Source: Burkholderiales bacterium
Lineage (GTDB): Bacteria > Pseudomonadota > Gammaproteobacteria > Burkholderiales > Burkholderiaceae_C
Direction of reading: 5' to 3'
NCBI GenBank assembly: GCA_017307855.1
Contig: JAFKGD010000002.1
Location: forward strand, 372,001-436,000
DNA: 64,000 nucleotides
The notes under the pieces were generated by a model. The model was not told the origin of the DNA. It worked only from the letters and a program-made list of their open reading frames with translations, and did no database searches. Numbering within the stretch: the first letter of the stretch is position 1; each line of letters starts with the position of its first letter. Position numbers and translations under genes: made by a program. Of the stretch, positions 1 through 12,516 are shown in pieces.

Positions 1-1710
1 CAGGCGGGCTCGCCATCGCGTGCGTCGAAGTGCCAGCGCACCCACAGGCCCCGGCCTTCGATCACCTCGGCCGTATGGCCCTGCGGCGCCAGGCGCGGCA
101 GGCGCGGCACCAGTGCGGATTGGCGCAACGCCAGCAGGTGGGAAACGAAGGATTGCCACTGCACCGCCTCGGCGCGTTCGCGCTCCGTGCGGTCGAGCGC
201 CGAGGCGTGGAAGGTGGCCTCGTCGCACGGATCGGGCACCACGCTACCGCCGCTGGCGCTGTGGAACTGCGGGAACTCGCGGCGCCGCCCTTCGGTGACG
301 GCCCGGCGCAGATCGCCCTGCCAGTCGGCGAAATAGAGAAAGGGCGTGGCCGCATTCCACTCCTGCCCCATGAACAGCATGGGCGTGTGCGGTGCCAGCA
401 GCAGCAGCGCGGTGGCCAGCGCCAGCGGCGCCTGGCCCGCGTCGGGCCGCTGCGCCAGTGCCAGCGGCGCCAGCCGCTCGCCGAAGGCGCGGTTGCCGAC
501 CTGGTCGTGGTTCTGCAGGAAGTTGACGATGGCCAGAAGCGGCGCCGCCTCGAACGAGGCCGGCCGCGCGCGGCCCTGGCGCGCCACCGGCGGCGCGCCC
601 AGCCACGCGGTGCCGTTCGCCAGGCAACGCGCCAGCTGCTCGAGCGTGCCGTGCGGCCACGCCTCGCGGAACTCCTCGTAGTAGCCGCCGCCCTCGCCCG
701 TCAGCAGCACGTGCAGGATGTGATGGAAATCGCCCGTCCACTGGCCGTCGTAGCGGCCAGGCCGCGGCACGGCCGACAGGCGCGCGGTGTCGTTGTGGTC
801 GTCCTCCACCACCAGGTGGATGTGGCGGCCCGGCAGGTGGGCGCGTGCGCGCACCGACAGCTCTTGCAGCACGTGCTGCGCCGAACCGTCGACGATGGCA
901 TGCACGGCATCGAGCCGCAGGCCGTCGACGTGGAACTCTTCCAGCCAGTAGAGCGCGTTGTGGATGAAGAAATCGCGCACCGTGCGGCTGCCCTCGCCGT
1001 CGAAGTTGATGGCGCGGCCCCACGGGCTGTCGTGCTGCTGCGAGAAGAACTGCGGCGCGTAGGCATGCAGGTAGTTGCCGTCGGGCCCGAAGTGGTTGTA
1101 GACCACGTCCACGAACACCATCAGCCCGAGTGCATGCGCGGCCTGCACGAAGCGCTTGACGTCGTCGGGCCGGCCGTAGGCCGCATGCGGCGCGTAGTGC
1201 AGCACGCCGTCGTAGCCCCAGCCGAAGCGGCCCGGGAAGTCCGCCAGCGGCATCAGCTGCACGGCCGTGATGCCCAGGCGTGCGAGCCCCTCGAGCTGCG
1301 CCTGCGCGGCGGCGAAGGTGCCTTCGCGTGTGAAGCTGCCCACGTGCAGTTCGTACAGCACCACCTCGTGCCACGGCCGGCCGCGCCAGTCGCCGTCGTC
1401 CCACGCGAAGGCGCGCGGATCGATCAGCTCGCTGGCCGCATGCGGCCCGTCGGGGTTGAAGCGCGACGCGGGATCGGGCACGGCCAGCCCGTCCACGTGG
1501 AAGCGGTAGCGCTGGCCCGCGACCGCACGCGGCGCGTCGGCCTGCCACCAGCCGCCCGGCAGCGGCATGGCGGGCATGAAGGCGCCATGCAGTTCCACTT
1601 CCACCGTCCGGGCCGCGGGCGCCCACAGGCGCAGGCGCGCCCCGCCGCCTTCCAGCAGCGTGGCGCCGAACGGCATCTCATGGGCGCGGCGCGCGCCAGG
1701 CGCGCCGCCC

Positions 1711-1727
<17 letters not shown>
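1..1727 (-). CDS. treZ: Malto-oligosyltrehalose trehalohydrolase TreZ (partial, runs off left edge)
   Basis: This GH13 enzyme releases trehalose from maltooligosyl-trehalose in the cytoplasm, the second step of the TreY/TreZ route. About 575 residues are present and the C-terminus lies outside the window. An N-terminal beta-sandwich (residues about 18-95) precedes the barrel. All four GH13 conserved regions are readable: DVVYNH, GLRLDAMHA (nucleophile Asp), VVEDDHN (acid Glu) and NHDQVGN. The ATG at 1727 lies inside the end of glgX, a 17-base overlap that implies translational coupling; a second in-frame ATG at 1676 is an alternative start. It is the last visible gene of glgB-glgC-glgX-treZ, so treY and perhaps malQ probably follow off the left edge (inference). 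The identification rests on motifs and context and is firm. Confidence 0.93.
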
Positions 1728-3971
<2,244 letters not shown>

Positions 3972-3975
<4 letters not shown>

Positions 3976-5342
3976 GCGGCCAGCCGCACGGTGGCGCCCG
4001 GGCGTTGATCCGCGTTGGCCGCCGGTGCGGCCAGTGCCTTGCCGATGCTGGGCATGCACATCGGCGCGGGCCGGCCGGCCAGCAGCGCCTGTTGCAGCTC
4101 GCCCGAGCCGGCCACCGCCGGTACCGCGCGCGCCTTGAAGTAGCCCGCCGGCACCACCACGATGCCGCTGGCGGTGACATGGAAGCGCTCTCGGTCGCGC
4201 TCGATGTCGTGGCCGATGGTTTCGCCCGCCGGAATGTGGTTGTCCTGATCGATGATGGCGCGGCGCACGCGGGCGCCGGCACCGATCACCGAACGCTCCA
4301 TCACGATGCAGTGCTCCAGCTCGGCGCGCGGCTGTACGTTGACGGCGCGGCGCAGCATGGCGTGGTCCAGGCGCGCGCCGTTGACGATGCTGCCCGAGCC
4401 CACCACCGAGCGGTGGATGATGCCGTCCTCGATCTGGGCCGATTCCGACGGATCGGTGCTGGCGTAGATCGGCCAGTCGGGGTTGGTCATGCGGAACTTC
4501 GGCGTGGCGCCCAGGGTGTCGAAGTGCGCCTCGAAGTAGGCATCGATGGTGCCCACGTCACGCCAGTAGCCATGCTCTTCGTAATCGGCCGTGCCCGGGA
4601 TCTCGTTGGTGGCGAAGTCGTAGGCCACCAGCTTGTGGGTGCTGAGCATGCGCGGCAGGATGTGCTTGCCGAAGTCGCTCTCGCCCATCTCGCGCGAGCG
4701 CTTGAGCTCCTCGAGCAGCACATCGGCGTTGAACACGTAGTTGCCCATCGAGGCCAGCGCGTGCGTGCTGCTGCCGGGCATGGGCTGCGTGGTCTTCGGC
4801 TTTTCGACGAAGCCGGTGATGCGGTGGCTGTCGTCGATGTCGACGATGCCGAACTGGTCGCACTGCGACAGCGGCACGGGCAGCGTGGCCACGCTGACGG
4901 CGGCATTGGTCTTCTCGTGGAACTCGATCATCTGGCGCACGTCCATGCGGTAGATGTGGTCGGCACCGAACACCACCACCAGGTCGGGCTTGAAGCTTTC
5001 GATGAGATGGATGTTCTGGTAGACCGAATCGGCCGTGCCCTGGAACCATTCCGGCCCGTGGCGCATCTGCGGCGGCACCACGGTCACGAAGTGCTGCGGG
5101 ATGAAGCGCGTCATCGTCCAGCTGGAGCGGATGTGCTCGATCAGCGACTGGCTCTTGTACTGCACCAGCAGGTAGATCGAGTAGATCTCGGAGTTGACGA
5201 GGTTGGACAGAACGAAGTCCACGATGCGGTGCTTGCCGTTGAAGGGCACGGCCGGTTTGCACCGCTCGGCCGTGAGGGGGTTGAGGCGCGAGCCTTCGCC
5301 CCCGGCCATGACGAAAGCCAGAACGTTCTTGCCGCGACTCAT
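3972..5342 (-). CDS. glgC: Glucose-1-phosphate adenylyltransferase GlgC
   Basis: GlgC makes ADP-glucose, the committed step of bacterial glycogen synthesis. The 456-residue length is slightly above the family norm. The N-terminal nucleotidyltransferase shows [13 protein letters not shown], a [15 protein letters not shown] block, GTADSVYQN and GADHIYRMD. The C-terminal left-handed beta-helix (about residues 310-410) contains the isoleucine-rich hexapeptide region. The ATG at 5342 overlaps the glgB stop in an ATGA arrangement and has AGGAG nine bases upstream, so it can be translated by coupling or independently. The last 40 residues are Ala/Pro-rich and weakly conserved. Allosteric control by glycolytic intermediates is known for the family but cannot be read here. 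Confidence 0.96.
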
Positions 5343-7423
5343 GATGGGGTACTCCTGTGGCCGGTGGATGGGTGATTGATGGGTAGGGATTCGGTATCGA
5401 CGGATGGCGCGGCGGGCTCGGCCACGGCGCGTGCATGAAGCGGGGCCTCGGGCTCGGGCTCGGCGGCCAGGGCGACGGTGGCCGCGGCTTCCACCGCGCC
5501 GGGCGCGGGCGCCACGAACCACACGACCGCCAGCGGCGGCACGGTGATCTCCAGGCGGAACGGCTGGCCGCCGCATTCGACGAACTGCGCCTGCACGCCG
5601 CCCAGGTTGCCCATGCCACTGCCGCCGTAGTCGGCTGCGTCGCTGTTGAGTACTTCGGTCCACAGGCCCGGGACCGGCACGCCGACGTGCCACTGGGTGA
5701 GCGGGCGGGGCGTGAAATTGCACACGGCCAGCAACAGCGCGCCTTCGGCCTGCGGATCGCGCGCACGCCGCAGGAAGGCCAGCACCGTGGGCTCGCCTTG
5801 CGCCACCGGCGCCCAGTCGAAGCCGGCGGACGAGAAGTCGTCCTGCCACAGTGCGGGGGTCGCGGTGTAGACGCGGTTGAGGTCGGCCACCCAGCGGCGC
5901 ACACCGCCGTGCAGCTCCTGCACCATCAGGTGCCAGTCGAGCACACGCTCGTGGTGCCACTCGCGCGACTGCGCGAACTCGCCGCCCATGAACAGCAGCT
6001 TCTTGCCGGGGTGCGCCCACATGTAGCCGTAGGTGGCGCGCAGGCCGGCGAAGCGCTGCCAGTCGTCGCCGGGCTGGCGACCGAGGAGGCTGCCCTTGCC
6101 ATAGACCACCTCGTCGTGCGAGAGCGGCAGCAGGAAGTTCTCGTTGAACGCGTAGTGCACCGAGAAGCGCAGCTCGCCCTCGTGCCACTTGCGGTGCACG
6201 CTGTCGCGCGACACGTAGCGCAGCGTGTCGTTCATCCAGCCCATGTTCCACTTCAGGCCGAAGCCCAGGCCGCCTTCGTGCACGGGGCGCGTCACGCCGG
6301 GCCAGGCCGTGGACTCCTCCGCGATCATGTGGACATCGGGGAAGGCGCGGTACACGGCCGTGTTGAGCTGGCGCAGGAACTCCACGGCTTCCAGGTTCTC
6401 GTGGCCGCCGTGCGCATTGGGCTTCCACTGGCCGGGCTTGCGCGCGTAGTCGAGGTAGAGCATCGACGCGACCGCATCCACGCGCAGGCCGTCGAAGTGG
6501 TACTTGTCGAGCCAGAACAGCGCGTTGCCGATGAGGAAATCCCGCACCTCGCTGCGGCCATAGTTGAAAACCAGGCTGTTCCACTGCGGATGGAAGCCCT
6601 GGCGCGGATCGGCATGCTCGTAGAGATGCGTGCCGTCGAAGCGCGCCAGTCCATGCTCGTCGGAAGGAAAGTGCGAGGGCACCCAGTCGAGCAGCACGCC
6701 GATGCCGTGCTGGTGCAGCGTGTCCACCAGCGCCATCAGGTCCTGGGGCGATCCGTGGCGCGCCGTGGGCGCGTAGTAGCCGGTGATCTGGTAGCCCCAG
6801 GAGCCATAGAACGGATGCTCGGCCACGGGCATCAGCTCCACATGCGTGAAGCCCATGGCCTGGCAGTGCGCGGCCAGGCGCCGCCCGAGTTCGCGGTAGT
6901 TGAGCGGTGTGCGGTCCTCGTTGCGCTCCCACGATCCCAGGTGCACCTCGTAGATGGACATGGGCGCATCCAGCGCCTGGTGCGCGGCGCGGCCGGCCAT
7001 CCAGTCGCCATCGTTCCAGTCGTAGTCGAGCGAGCACAGGCGGGACGCGGTACGCGGCGCCTCTTCGGCGCAGAAGGCCAGCGGGTCGGCCTTGTCGGTG
7101 AAGCTGCCGTCGGCGCCTTCGACGCGGAACTTGTAGCACTGGCCCGCCGAGGCGCCGGGAACGAAGGCTTCCCACTGGCCGGAGCCATCGCCAGCGCGCT
7201 GCATGCGCTGCGGCTGCCAGCCGTTGAAGTCGCCCACCACCGCCAGCGAGCGCGCATTGGGCGCCCATACGGCGAAACGGGCGCCCTGGCCGTCGCCCTG
7301 GCTTTGCAGGTGCGCGCCCAAGCGCAGGTAAGGCAGGTGCCAGGGGTCGGCGTCGGGTGCGGGGTGCGGTTGCGCCTCGCCACCGGCCATGCCGTGAATG
7401 CGGGAGGGTGAGTGGGCAACCAT
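5339..7423 (-). CDS. glgB: 1,4-alpha-glucan branching enzyme GlgB
   Basis: GlgB introduces alpha-1,6 branches into glycogen. The 694-residue protein has a CBM48 domain ([10 protein letters not shown] near residue 65) followed by a GH13 barrel with [25 protein letters not shown] (nucleophile Asp), [13 protein letters not shown] (acid Glu) and [14 protein letters not shown]. These are branching-enzyme signatures rather than debranching ones. The extra N-terminal CBM48 of the longest GlgB class is missing. The C-terminal 60 residues are a low-complexity Ala/Pro/Glu tail that reaches into the glgC start. The ATG at 7423 has only weak AAGCAGA upstream as a ribosome site. It is the first gene of the operon, so the promoter should lie within 7424-7569. 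I see no convincing -35/-10 pair there. Confidence 0.96.
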   Translation of the reverse strand: MVAHSPSRIHGMAGGEAQPHPAPDADPWHLPYLRLGAHLQSQGDGQGARFAVWAPNARSLAVVGDFNGWQPQRMQRAGDGSGQWEAFVPGASAGQCYKFRVEGADGSFTDKADPLAFCAEEAPRTASRLCSLDYDWNDGDWMAGRAAHQALDAPMSIYEVHLGSWERNEDRTPLNYRELGRRLAAHCQAMGFTHVELMPVAEHPFYGSWGYQITGYYAPTARHGSPQDLMALVDTLHQHGIGVLLDWVPSHFPSDEHGLARFDGTHLYEHADPRQGFHPQWNSLVFNYGRSEVRDFLIGNALFWLDKYHFDGLRVDAVASMLYLDYARKPGQWKPNAHGGHENLEAVEFLRQLNTAVYRAFPDVHMIAEESTAWPGVTRPVHEGGLGFGLKWNMGWMNDTLRYVSRDSVHRKWHEGELRFSVHYAFNENFLLPLSHDEVVYGKGSLLGRQPGDDWQRFAGLRATYGYMWAHPGKKLLFMGGEFAQSREWHHERVLDWHLMVQELHGGVRRWVADLNRVYTATPALWQDDFSSAGFDWAPVAQGEPTVLAFLRRARDPQAEGALLLAVCNFTPRPLTQWHVGVPVPGLWTEVLNSDAADYGGSGMGNLGGVQAQFVECGGQPFRLEITVPPLAVVWFVAPAPGAVEAAATVALAAEPEPEAPLHARAVAEPAAPSVDTESLPINHPSTGHRSTPS

Positions 7424-7569
7424 GATCTGCTTGTGTGGGAGAGCAGAGTGTGTGTTGCATTGCAGCAGAGGCTTATCGGACGAGGCACGCGCCCTGCGTA
7501 GTCCGTGGCTGACACGTTGCCGCGTGTGCTACGGGTGCACCCTGGCGGTGCCGGCCGCCGCGCAGTGCC

Positions 7570-7947
7570 CTATCCGAGTGCGAGCTGGAACTGCGCGCCG
7601 CAGCAGCCGCAGGAGGCGACGTCCACGCTGCCGCGCGATTCGAAGGCCAGCGGCGCGCGCAGGTCTTCGCGCACCCAGCAGCGCGGGCAGTGCTCATGCC
7701 CCTCGGCCGGCGTGTAGGCGGCCGTGCGCTGGCGCGCCTCGGGATGGCTCAGTCGGCCGGTGCGCCGCCCGAGCTCGGTGAGTTCGCGCGCGGCCTGCGA
7801 CGACTTGCCGCTCTGCAGGTCGAGCATGCCGTATTCGAAACGGCACAGTTCGAGCCAGGCGAGCTGCAGCAGTTCGGCGTGGCGCACGGCCAGCGGGCTG
7901 GGCAGCGAGACCGGCTCGTGGAAGCCGGAGATGATGAAGTCGCTCAT
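7570..7947 (-). CDS. Small hypothetical protein with C-terminal zinc-ribbon-like cysteines
   Basis: A 125-residue protein I do not recognise. The N-terminal half is helical, with a stretch around LAVRHAELLQLAWLELCRFEYG. The C-terminal half carries CPRCW and CGCCG about 25 residues apart, spaced like a single zinc ribbon or rubredoxin-like knuckle. I use ATG 7947 (MSDFIISGFHEP), where conserved-looking sequence begins. A start at ATG 8040 would add 31 Arg/Pro-rich residues. No clear ribosome site precedes either. It lies 147 bases upstream of glgB on the same strand but is probably transcribed separately. Metal binding is inferred from the cysteines alone. Confidence 0.65.
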   Translation of the reverse strand: MSDFIISGFHEPVSLPSPLAVRHAELLQLAWLELCRFEYGMLDLQSGKSSQAARELTELGRRTGRLSHPEARQRTAAYTPAEGHEHCPRCWVREDLRAPLAFESRGSVDVASCGCCGAQFQLALG

Positions 7948-8068
7948 GAATGCGTACTGCGCGCGGGGCGGCGGCGATCGTTGGACGGCCCGATGCTCGC
8001 CGCGCGCGGCCGATCCGCGTGTGGGAGAAGGCCGCGTCATGTGGCGCGGCGTCTTCGCTGCTACAGCC

Positions 8069-8494
8069 TCAGCGGCCCACGCCGTCCCGGGCGGCCGGCG
8101 TCAGCGGGTGGCTGCGCTCACGCGCGGCGTCGAGGTAGCTGGGCCGGGCGGCGTCTACGCCGCGGCCATCGGGCAGGTCGAGCGCGCGGCCAGTGGCGCG
8201 GATGCTGTCGCCGGTGTGCTCGAAGCGGGCTTCCAGATCGAAGCCGTCGTCGTAAGCCGTGCCGCTCCAGGTCAGGGAGAACAGGCGCGGCAGCTTGAGA
8301 TCGACCGTCTCCAGGTGCGGGTGGCGCTGGATGCGCATGTGCACGATCACCGTGCCGTCGTAGCGGTGGATCTCGCCCTGGTAGCTCTGCGTGAGGTCGG
8401 TGCCCACGTACTGGTCGCCTGCGATCAGGCACACGCCATTGCCCATGACGCCATCGGAGGTGGTGAAGGTGACGCTGTAGATCCCGTTGCGCAT
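8069..8494 (-). CDS. GrlR-like small beta-barrel protein
   Basis: A 141-residue protein beginning MRNGIYSVTFTTSDGVMGNG. The pattern of a short beta-strand start, GDQYVGTD, then SYQGEIHRYDG and a run of alternating strands resembles the calycin-like fold of GrlR. GrlR is the negative regulator of type III secretion in enteropathogenic E. coli. Many Burkholderiales carry similar chromosomal copies with no secretion genes nearby, and none are visible here. The start is ATG 8494; no strong ribosome site is visible. The C-terminus after about residue 115 is charged and less ordered. The assignment rests on remembered family pattern, so function should be treated as unknown. Confidence 0.6.
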   Translation of the reverse strand: MRNGIYSVTFTTSDGVMGNGVCLIAGDQYVGTDLTQSYQGEIHRYDGTVIVHMRIQRHPHLETVDLKLPRLFSLTWSGTAYDDGFDLEARFEHTGDSIRATGRALDLPDGRGVDAARPSYLDAARERSHPLTPAARDGVGR

Positions 8495-8726
8495 GGGATG
8501 CAGATGCTACCGGCTCCGCGCGGCGGCGGCATCCCTCACATCTGTTACGGCTCGTCATGAAGCTGACCGGGCCGTCCTCCCTAGGATGCTCCGCAGGGAC
8601 ACCCCGTTCAGGTCAGACAACAACGCCAAGCCAGAGCCTGGGCTTCTTCGCTTCTCGTTTCCATACGGCGGGGAGGACGCTGCCCTGCCGCGTCCGGCCA
8701 CGCCACCAGCCTGAAAGGACGTCGTC

Positions 8727-11297
8727 GTGACCGATCCCACCCTGCATCCGCCCCCGCGCGACCGCCACCCCCGCAGTGCCGGCGGATGGCTCTTCTCCCT
8801 CTATGCCATCGTGCTGGCGCTCGTCGGACTGGCACTGATCGTCATGGGCGTGCAACTGGCCGTCGTGGGCGGCAGCTGGTTCTACGTGCTCATGGGCGTG
8901 CTGCTGGCCGCTTCGGCCGTGCTGCTGCTGGCCGGCCGCGCGGCCGGCGTCGCCGTGTTCGGCGTGCTGATGGCCGTCACCCTAGCCTGGGCGTTCTGGG
9001 AAGTGGGCTGGGACGGCTGGGCGCTGGTGCCGCGCCTGGCCATGCTGGCCGGGCTGGGCATCGTGCTGCTGTGCTTCTGGCCGGTGGCGCGCCGCCGATT
9101 GCCCGGCGTGTCCGGACCGGCCTACCTGCTTTCGACCGGCGTGCTGCCGCTGGTGGCGGGACTGTCCATCCTGATCCCGCTGCTCTGGTCGCCCCACGTC
9201 GAACTGGCGTCGGCCGATGCGAAGGCGCAGCGGCCCGCGGCGCCGTTCAGCCGGGGCACCGTGGTGTCGCCCGACGGCAACGTGGCCGCCACGCACGACA
9301 AGGGCAGCTGGACGTCCTACGGCGGCTCCAACCTGTCGAACAAGTTCTCGCCCTCGGCGCAGATCACGCCGGCCAACGTGAAAGAGCTGGAAGAGGCCTG
9401 GCATTTCCGCACCGGCGACCTCAAGCCCGAGGGCGCGAAGTTCGCCTATGCCTTCCAGAACACGCCCATCATGGTGAACGGCACGCTGTACGTGTGCACG
9501 CCCAGCCAGATCGTCATCGCGCTCGACGCGGCGCGCGGCACCGAGAAGTGGCGCTTCGACCCGGGCGCCGACCGCACGGCCATGGCCAACATCGCGGCCA
9601 GCACCTGCCGCGGCGTGGCTTACTTCGAATCTCCCGCCGTGGTGCCGCCACCGGCCGCCGGCCCCGGCGCCACCGCACAGGGCGAGGATGCGCCGCCGCA
9701 GACCGACCCGGCCGCCACGCCCGTGCTGGCCGCGCAGACCACCTGCCGCACGCGCGTCTTCGTGCCCGTGGTGGACGGCCGCGTGGGCGCCATCGACGCC
9801 GAGACCGGCCAGCTGTGCACCGGCTTCGGCAAGGACGGCTACATCGACCTCAACGAGGGCACGGGCAACACCTTCCCCGGCTTCGTGGCGCCGACCTCGC
9901 CGCCGATCGTGATGCGCGGCACCATGATCATCGGCACCGGCCAGGTGCGCGACGGCACCGAACGCGACGCGCCCTCTGGCGTGGTGCGGGGATACGACGC
10001 AGTCACCGGCGAGCAGCGCTGGGCCTGGGACCTGGGCCGGCCCGGCGTGACCACGCCGCCGCCGCCCGGCGAGGTGTACACGCGCAGCACGCCCAACGTG
10101 TGGTCGCTGATCTCGGGCGACGACGAGCTGGGCCTGGTCTACCTGCCCACGGGCAACCCGGCCAGCGACTTCTACGCGGAAGACCGCACCGAGCTGGAAG
10201 ACAAATACACCGCCGCGCTGGTGGCCGTGGATGCGGCCACCGGGCAGGAACGCTGGTTCTTCCGCACCGTCAACCGCGACCTGTGGGATTTCGACCTGAG
10301 CCCGCAGCCCAACCTGGTCGACTGGCCCACGCCGCAGGGCCCGCGCCCGGCGGTGGTGCAGGCCAGCAAGAATGGCCAGGTGTATGTGCTGGACCGTGCC
10401 ACCGGCGAGCCGCTGCTCCCGGTGGTCGAGACGCCCGTGCCGCAGTACGTGGACACCGAGGAACGCATCGCCGCCACGCAGCCGCTGTCCCCGGAAATGC
10501 CCAACACCGTCGGCCCGCCAGGCAAGGACATGGAGCAGCTGACCGAAGCGCATGCCTGGGGCATCACGCCCTTCGACCAGATGATCTGCCGCACGCAGTT
10601 CCGGCAGTTGCGCTACGACGGCCACTACACGCCGCCCACCTTGCAGGGCTCGATCGCCTACGCGGGCAACCACGGCGGCATCAACTGGGGCGGCATCTCC
10701 ATCGACGTGCAGCGCGGCATCATGATCATGAACAGCAACCGCCTGCCCTACACCGAACAGGTGTTCACGCGCGAGGAGATGGACGCCAAGGGCGTGCGCT
10801 CCATCTTCCGCGGCAAGAGCGACGTGTCGGGCTACATGCCGCAGGTGGGCTCCAAGTACGGCGCGCGAAAGGAGCCCTGGATGTCGCCGCTGGCCACGCC
10901 GTGCATCGCGCCGCCCTGGGGCTACATCTCGGGCACCGACCTGCGCACGCGCGAGATCATCTGGCGCCGGCCGCTGGGCACCGGTTACGACCACGGGCCC
11001 ATGGGCATGCGCTCGTTCATGAAGCTGGAGATGGGCACGCCCAACAACAGCGGATCGCTCACCACCGGCGGTGGCATGACCTTCATCGGTGCGGCGCTGG
11101 ACCGCTTCCTGCGCGGCTTCGACACCGAGACGGGCGAACTGCTGTGGGAAGTGCGGCTGCCCGCCGGCAACCAGGCCAATCCGATGAGCTACGAGATCGA
11201 CGGACGCCAGTACGTCGTCGCCGCCGTGGGCGGACACGACCGCATGGAAACCAAGCTGGGCGACAGCGTGATCGCCTGGGCGCTGCCGCAGCGTTGA
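8727..11297 (+). CDS. Membrane-bound PQQ-dependent dehydrogenase, glucose/quinate/shikimate family
   Basis: An inner-membrane quinoprotein of 856 residues that oxidises a sugar or cyclitol in the periplasm and passes electrons to ubiquinone. The first 150 residues form about five membrane helices, as in Gcd and QuiA. An eight-bladed propeller follows, with blade motifs such as WTSYGGSNLSNKFSP, DLWDFDL, GYDHGPMG and GETGELLWEVRLPAG-like segments. A Pro/Ala-rich insertion around residues 308-335 interrupts an early blade. The start is GTG 8727 with AAAGGA eight bases upstream. Sequence reading cannot separate glucose from quinate/shikimate substrates, so no symbol is given. Holoenzyme needs PQQ; no pqq genes occur in the window. 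The nearby alternative oxidase could take the electrons through quinol and cytochrome c (inference). Confidence 0.9.
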   Translation: MTDPTLHPPPRDRHPRSAGGWLFSLYAIVLALVGLALIVMGVQLAVVGGSWFYVLMGVLLAASAVLLLAGRAAGVAVFGVLMAVTLAWAFWEVGWDGWALVPRLAMLAGLGIVLLCFWPVARRRLPGVSGPAYLLSTGVLPLVAGLSILIPLLWSPHVELASADAKAQRPAAPFSRGTVVSPDGNVAATHDKGSWTSYGGSNLSNKFSPSAQITPANVKELEEAWHFRTGDLKPEGAKFAYAFQNTPIMVNGTLYVCTPSQIVIALDAARGTEKWRFDPGADRTAMANIAASTCRGVAYFESPAVVPPPAAGPGATAQGEDAPPQTDPAATPVLAAQTTCRTRVFVPVVDGRVGAIDAETGQLCTGFGKDGYIDLNEGTGNTFPGFVAPTSPPIVMRGTMIIGTGQVRDGTERDAPSGVVRGYDAVTGEQRWAWDLGRPGVTTPPPPGEVYTRSTPNVWSLISGDDELGLVYLPTGNPASDFYAEDRTELEDKYTAALVAVDAATGQERWFFRTVNRDLWDFDLSPQPNLVDWPTPQGPRPAVVQASKNGQVYVLDRATGEPLLPVVETPVPQYVDTEERIAATQPLSPEMPNTVGPPGKDMEQLTEAHAWGITPFDQMICRTQFRQLRYDGHYTPPTLQGSIAYAGNHGGINWGGISIDVQRGIMIMNSNRLPYTEQVFTREEMDAKGVRSIFRGKSDVSGYMPQVGSKYGARKEPWMSPLATPCIAPPWGYISGTDLRTREIIWRRPLGTGYDHGPMGMRSFMKLEMGTPNNSGSLTTGGGMTFIGAALDRFLRGFDTETGELLWEVRLPAGNQANPMSYEIDGRQYVVAAVGGHDRMETKLGDSVIAWALPQR

Positions 11298-11312
11298 CGG
11301 CCAGGCGGCCAT

Positions 11313-11347
11313 CGGATGTTGCAGGCGGCCACGCGCTGCAACGTCCG
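11313..11347. terminator. Hairpin after the PQQ dehydrogenase gene
   Basis: Twelve-base inverted arms (CGGATGTTGCAG and CTGCAACGTCCG, one mismatch) flank an 11-base loop 15 bases after the stop codon. There is no U-tract, so it may act as a pause, a Rho-aided terminator or an RNA 3' end rather than a classical intrinsic terminator. Confidence 0.4.
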
Positions 11348-11393
11348 GTAACGCCTGACCGCGCGGCCCTCCCGCGCCTCTAGATTCCATCGC

Positions 11394-11834
11394 ATGGCCG
11401 CGTTCATCCCATGGCTCAAGTTCATCCACCTGTCGGCGTTGCTGCTGTGGTGCGGCGGCCTGTTCGCGCTGCCCGCGCTGCTGGCCCAGTACCGCGGCAC
11501 GCGCGGCCGTGTCGACCGGCGCCGGCTGCAGGCGGCCACGCGCTTCACTTACATCGCAGTGGCGTCGCCGGCTGCCGTCGTGGCGGTGGTGGCCGGCACG
11601 CTGCTCATCCACCCGACGCAGTCGTACGGCAACTGGATGCTGGCCAAGCTGACACTCGTGGCGGCCATGGTGTGCTTCCACGCCATCTGCGGCAAGCTGA
11701 TCCTGGTGCTGCACGATCGTCGCGACCGCGCGCCGCAGCGGCTGCATCTGATGCTGGTGGCGATCCCGGCACTGCTGGTGCCGCTGGTCCTGTGGCTGGT
11801 GCTGGCGCAGCCCGTGTTCGGGCCCCAGGCGTGA
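11394..11834 (+). CDS. CopD/HemJ-like integral membrane protein
   Basis: A 146-residue protein with four predicted membrane helices, starting MAAFIPWLKFIHLSALLLW. The early FIHLSAL histidine, the RFTYIAVASP segment and a second conserved region around KLTLVAAMVCFHAICGK match the pattern shared by CopD-type domains and HemJ-like (UPF0093) proteins. HemJ is a protoporphyrinogen oxidase; CopD is linked to copper handling. Either would fit beside a haem-copper oxidase, and the sequence does not decide between them. The ATG at 11394 has no strong ribosome site. It lies between the PQQ dehydrogenase and the convergent DUF2231 gene. Confidence 0.7.
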   Translation: MAAFIPWLKFIHLSALLLWCGGLFALPALLAQYRGTRGRVDRRRLQAATRFTYIAVASPAAVVAVVAGTLLIHPTQSYGNWMLAKLTLVAAMVCFHAICGKLILVLHDRRDRAPQRLHLMLVAIPALLVPLVLWLVLAQPVFGPQA

Positions 11835-11877
11835 GGTGCGGGTCATGAATCCGCCGCACCGCCGGGCCCGTCCGACG

Positions 11878-12360
11878 TCAGTCTTCCTCGTCCGCGTCGA
11901 TGATGCCGACCTGGTGCTCGAACACCAGCGTGCCGCCCAGCCAGCCGGCCACGGCCACCAGGCCCGCGCCCAGCGCCGACAGGTAGATGCCCCAGGGCAG
12001 GATGCGCGCCTGGGCATCCTCCACGCGCAGGCCCCAGTTGGCCACGGCCACCGACAGCAGCATGATGGCCACCACGAAATGGCTCCAGGCCGCCGCGCGG
12101 CGGCGGATGTCGCGCACGAACAGCAACTCGGCCGTGCCCGCCATGCCGGCCAGCACGCCCATGACGGCGCCACCGCCCGCCAGCCACAGCGACACGCGGG
12201 CCCAGAACGGATCGCTCCAGTGCCACCAGGCGATGTCGCTGGCCAGCACGGCCATGAGGAACGCGATCGGGAACGGCACCATCATCGCGTGCGCGGGATG
12301 GCCGAAGAACGCGATGCGGCTGGTGGTGCCGTGCGGCACGGGGTCGGCGTAGTGCCTCAA
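11878..12360 (-). CDS. DUF2231 family membrane protein
   Basis: A 160-residue protein with four hydrophobic helices and the DUF2231 signature GHPAHAMMVPFPIAFL near the N-terminus, followed by SDPFWARVSLWLAGGGA. The start I choose is TTG 12360, because AGGAG stands nine bases upstream and this restores the family's usual N-terminal lead LRHYADPVPHGTTSRIAF. Later ATG codons would cut into the conserved domain. The C-terminal tail is acidic (DADEED). It is transcribed divergently from the oxidase genes and converges on the CopD-like gene. Its role is unknown; related proteins are often found beside oxidases and copper genes. Confidence 0.8.
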   Translation of the reverse strand: MRHYADPVPHGTTSRIAFFGHPAHAMMVPFPIAFLMAVLASDIAWWHWSDPFWARVSLWLAGGGAVMGVLAGMAGTAELLFVRDIRRRAAAWSHFVVAIMLLSVAVANWGLRVEDAQARILPWGIYLSALGAGLVAVAGWLGGTLVFEHQVGIIDADEED

Positions 12361-12516
12361 GCGCTGGATCTCCTGGTGCGGTGGACGGTGTCGCGGATGT
12401 CGTCGCCCTCGCGCGATGCCGCGCGCGGCGATGCAGCCCACTGTAGGGGCGCAGCCGCCACAGCCATGTTTCTTCATGTTGCGGCGCCGGCCGAACTCTC
12501 GGCGCCGCCGGCCGCC

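Noticed and set aside
244-1626. 460-codon open frame overlapping treZ on the same strand
   Set aside because: Arg/Ala-rich off-frame text; the true treZ frame has all four GH13 regions.
3976-4059. ATG 4059 as glgX start
   Set aside because: It would overlap glgC by 88 bases and add non-conserved Arg/Gly text; GTG 3975 gives a normal 4-base overlap.
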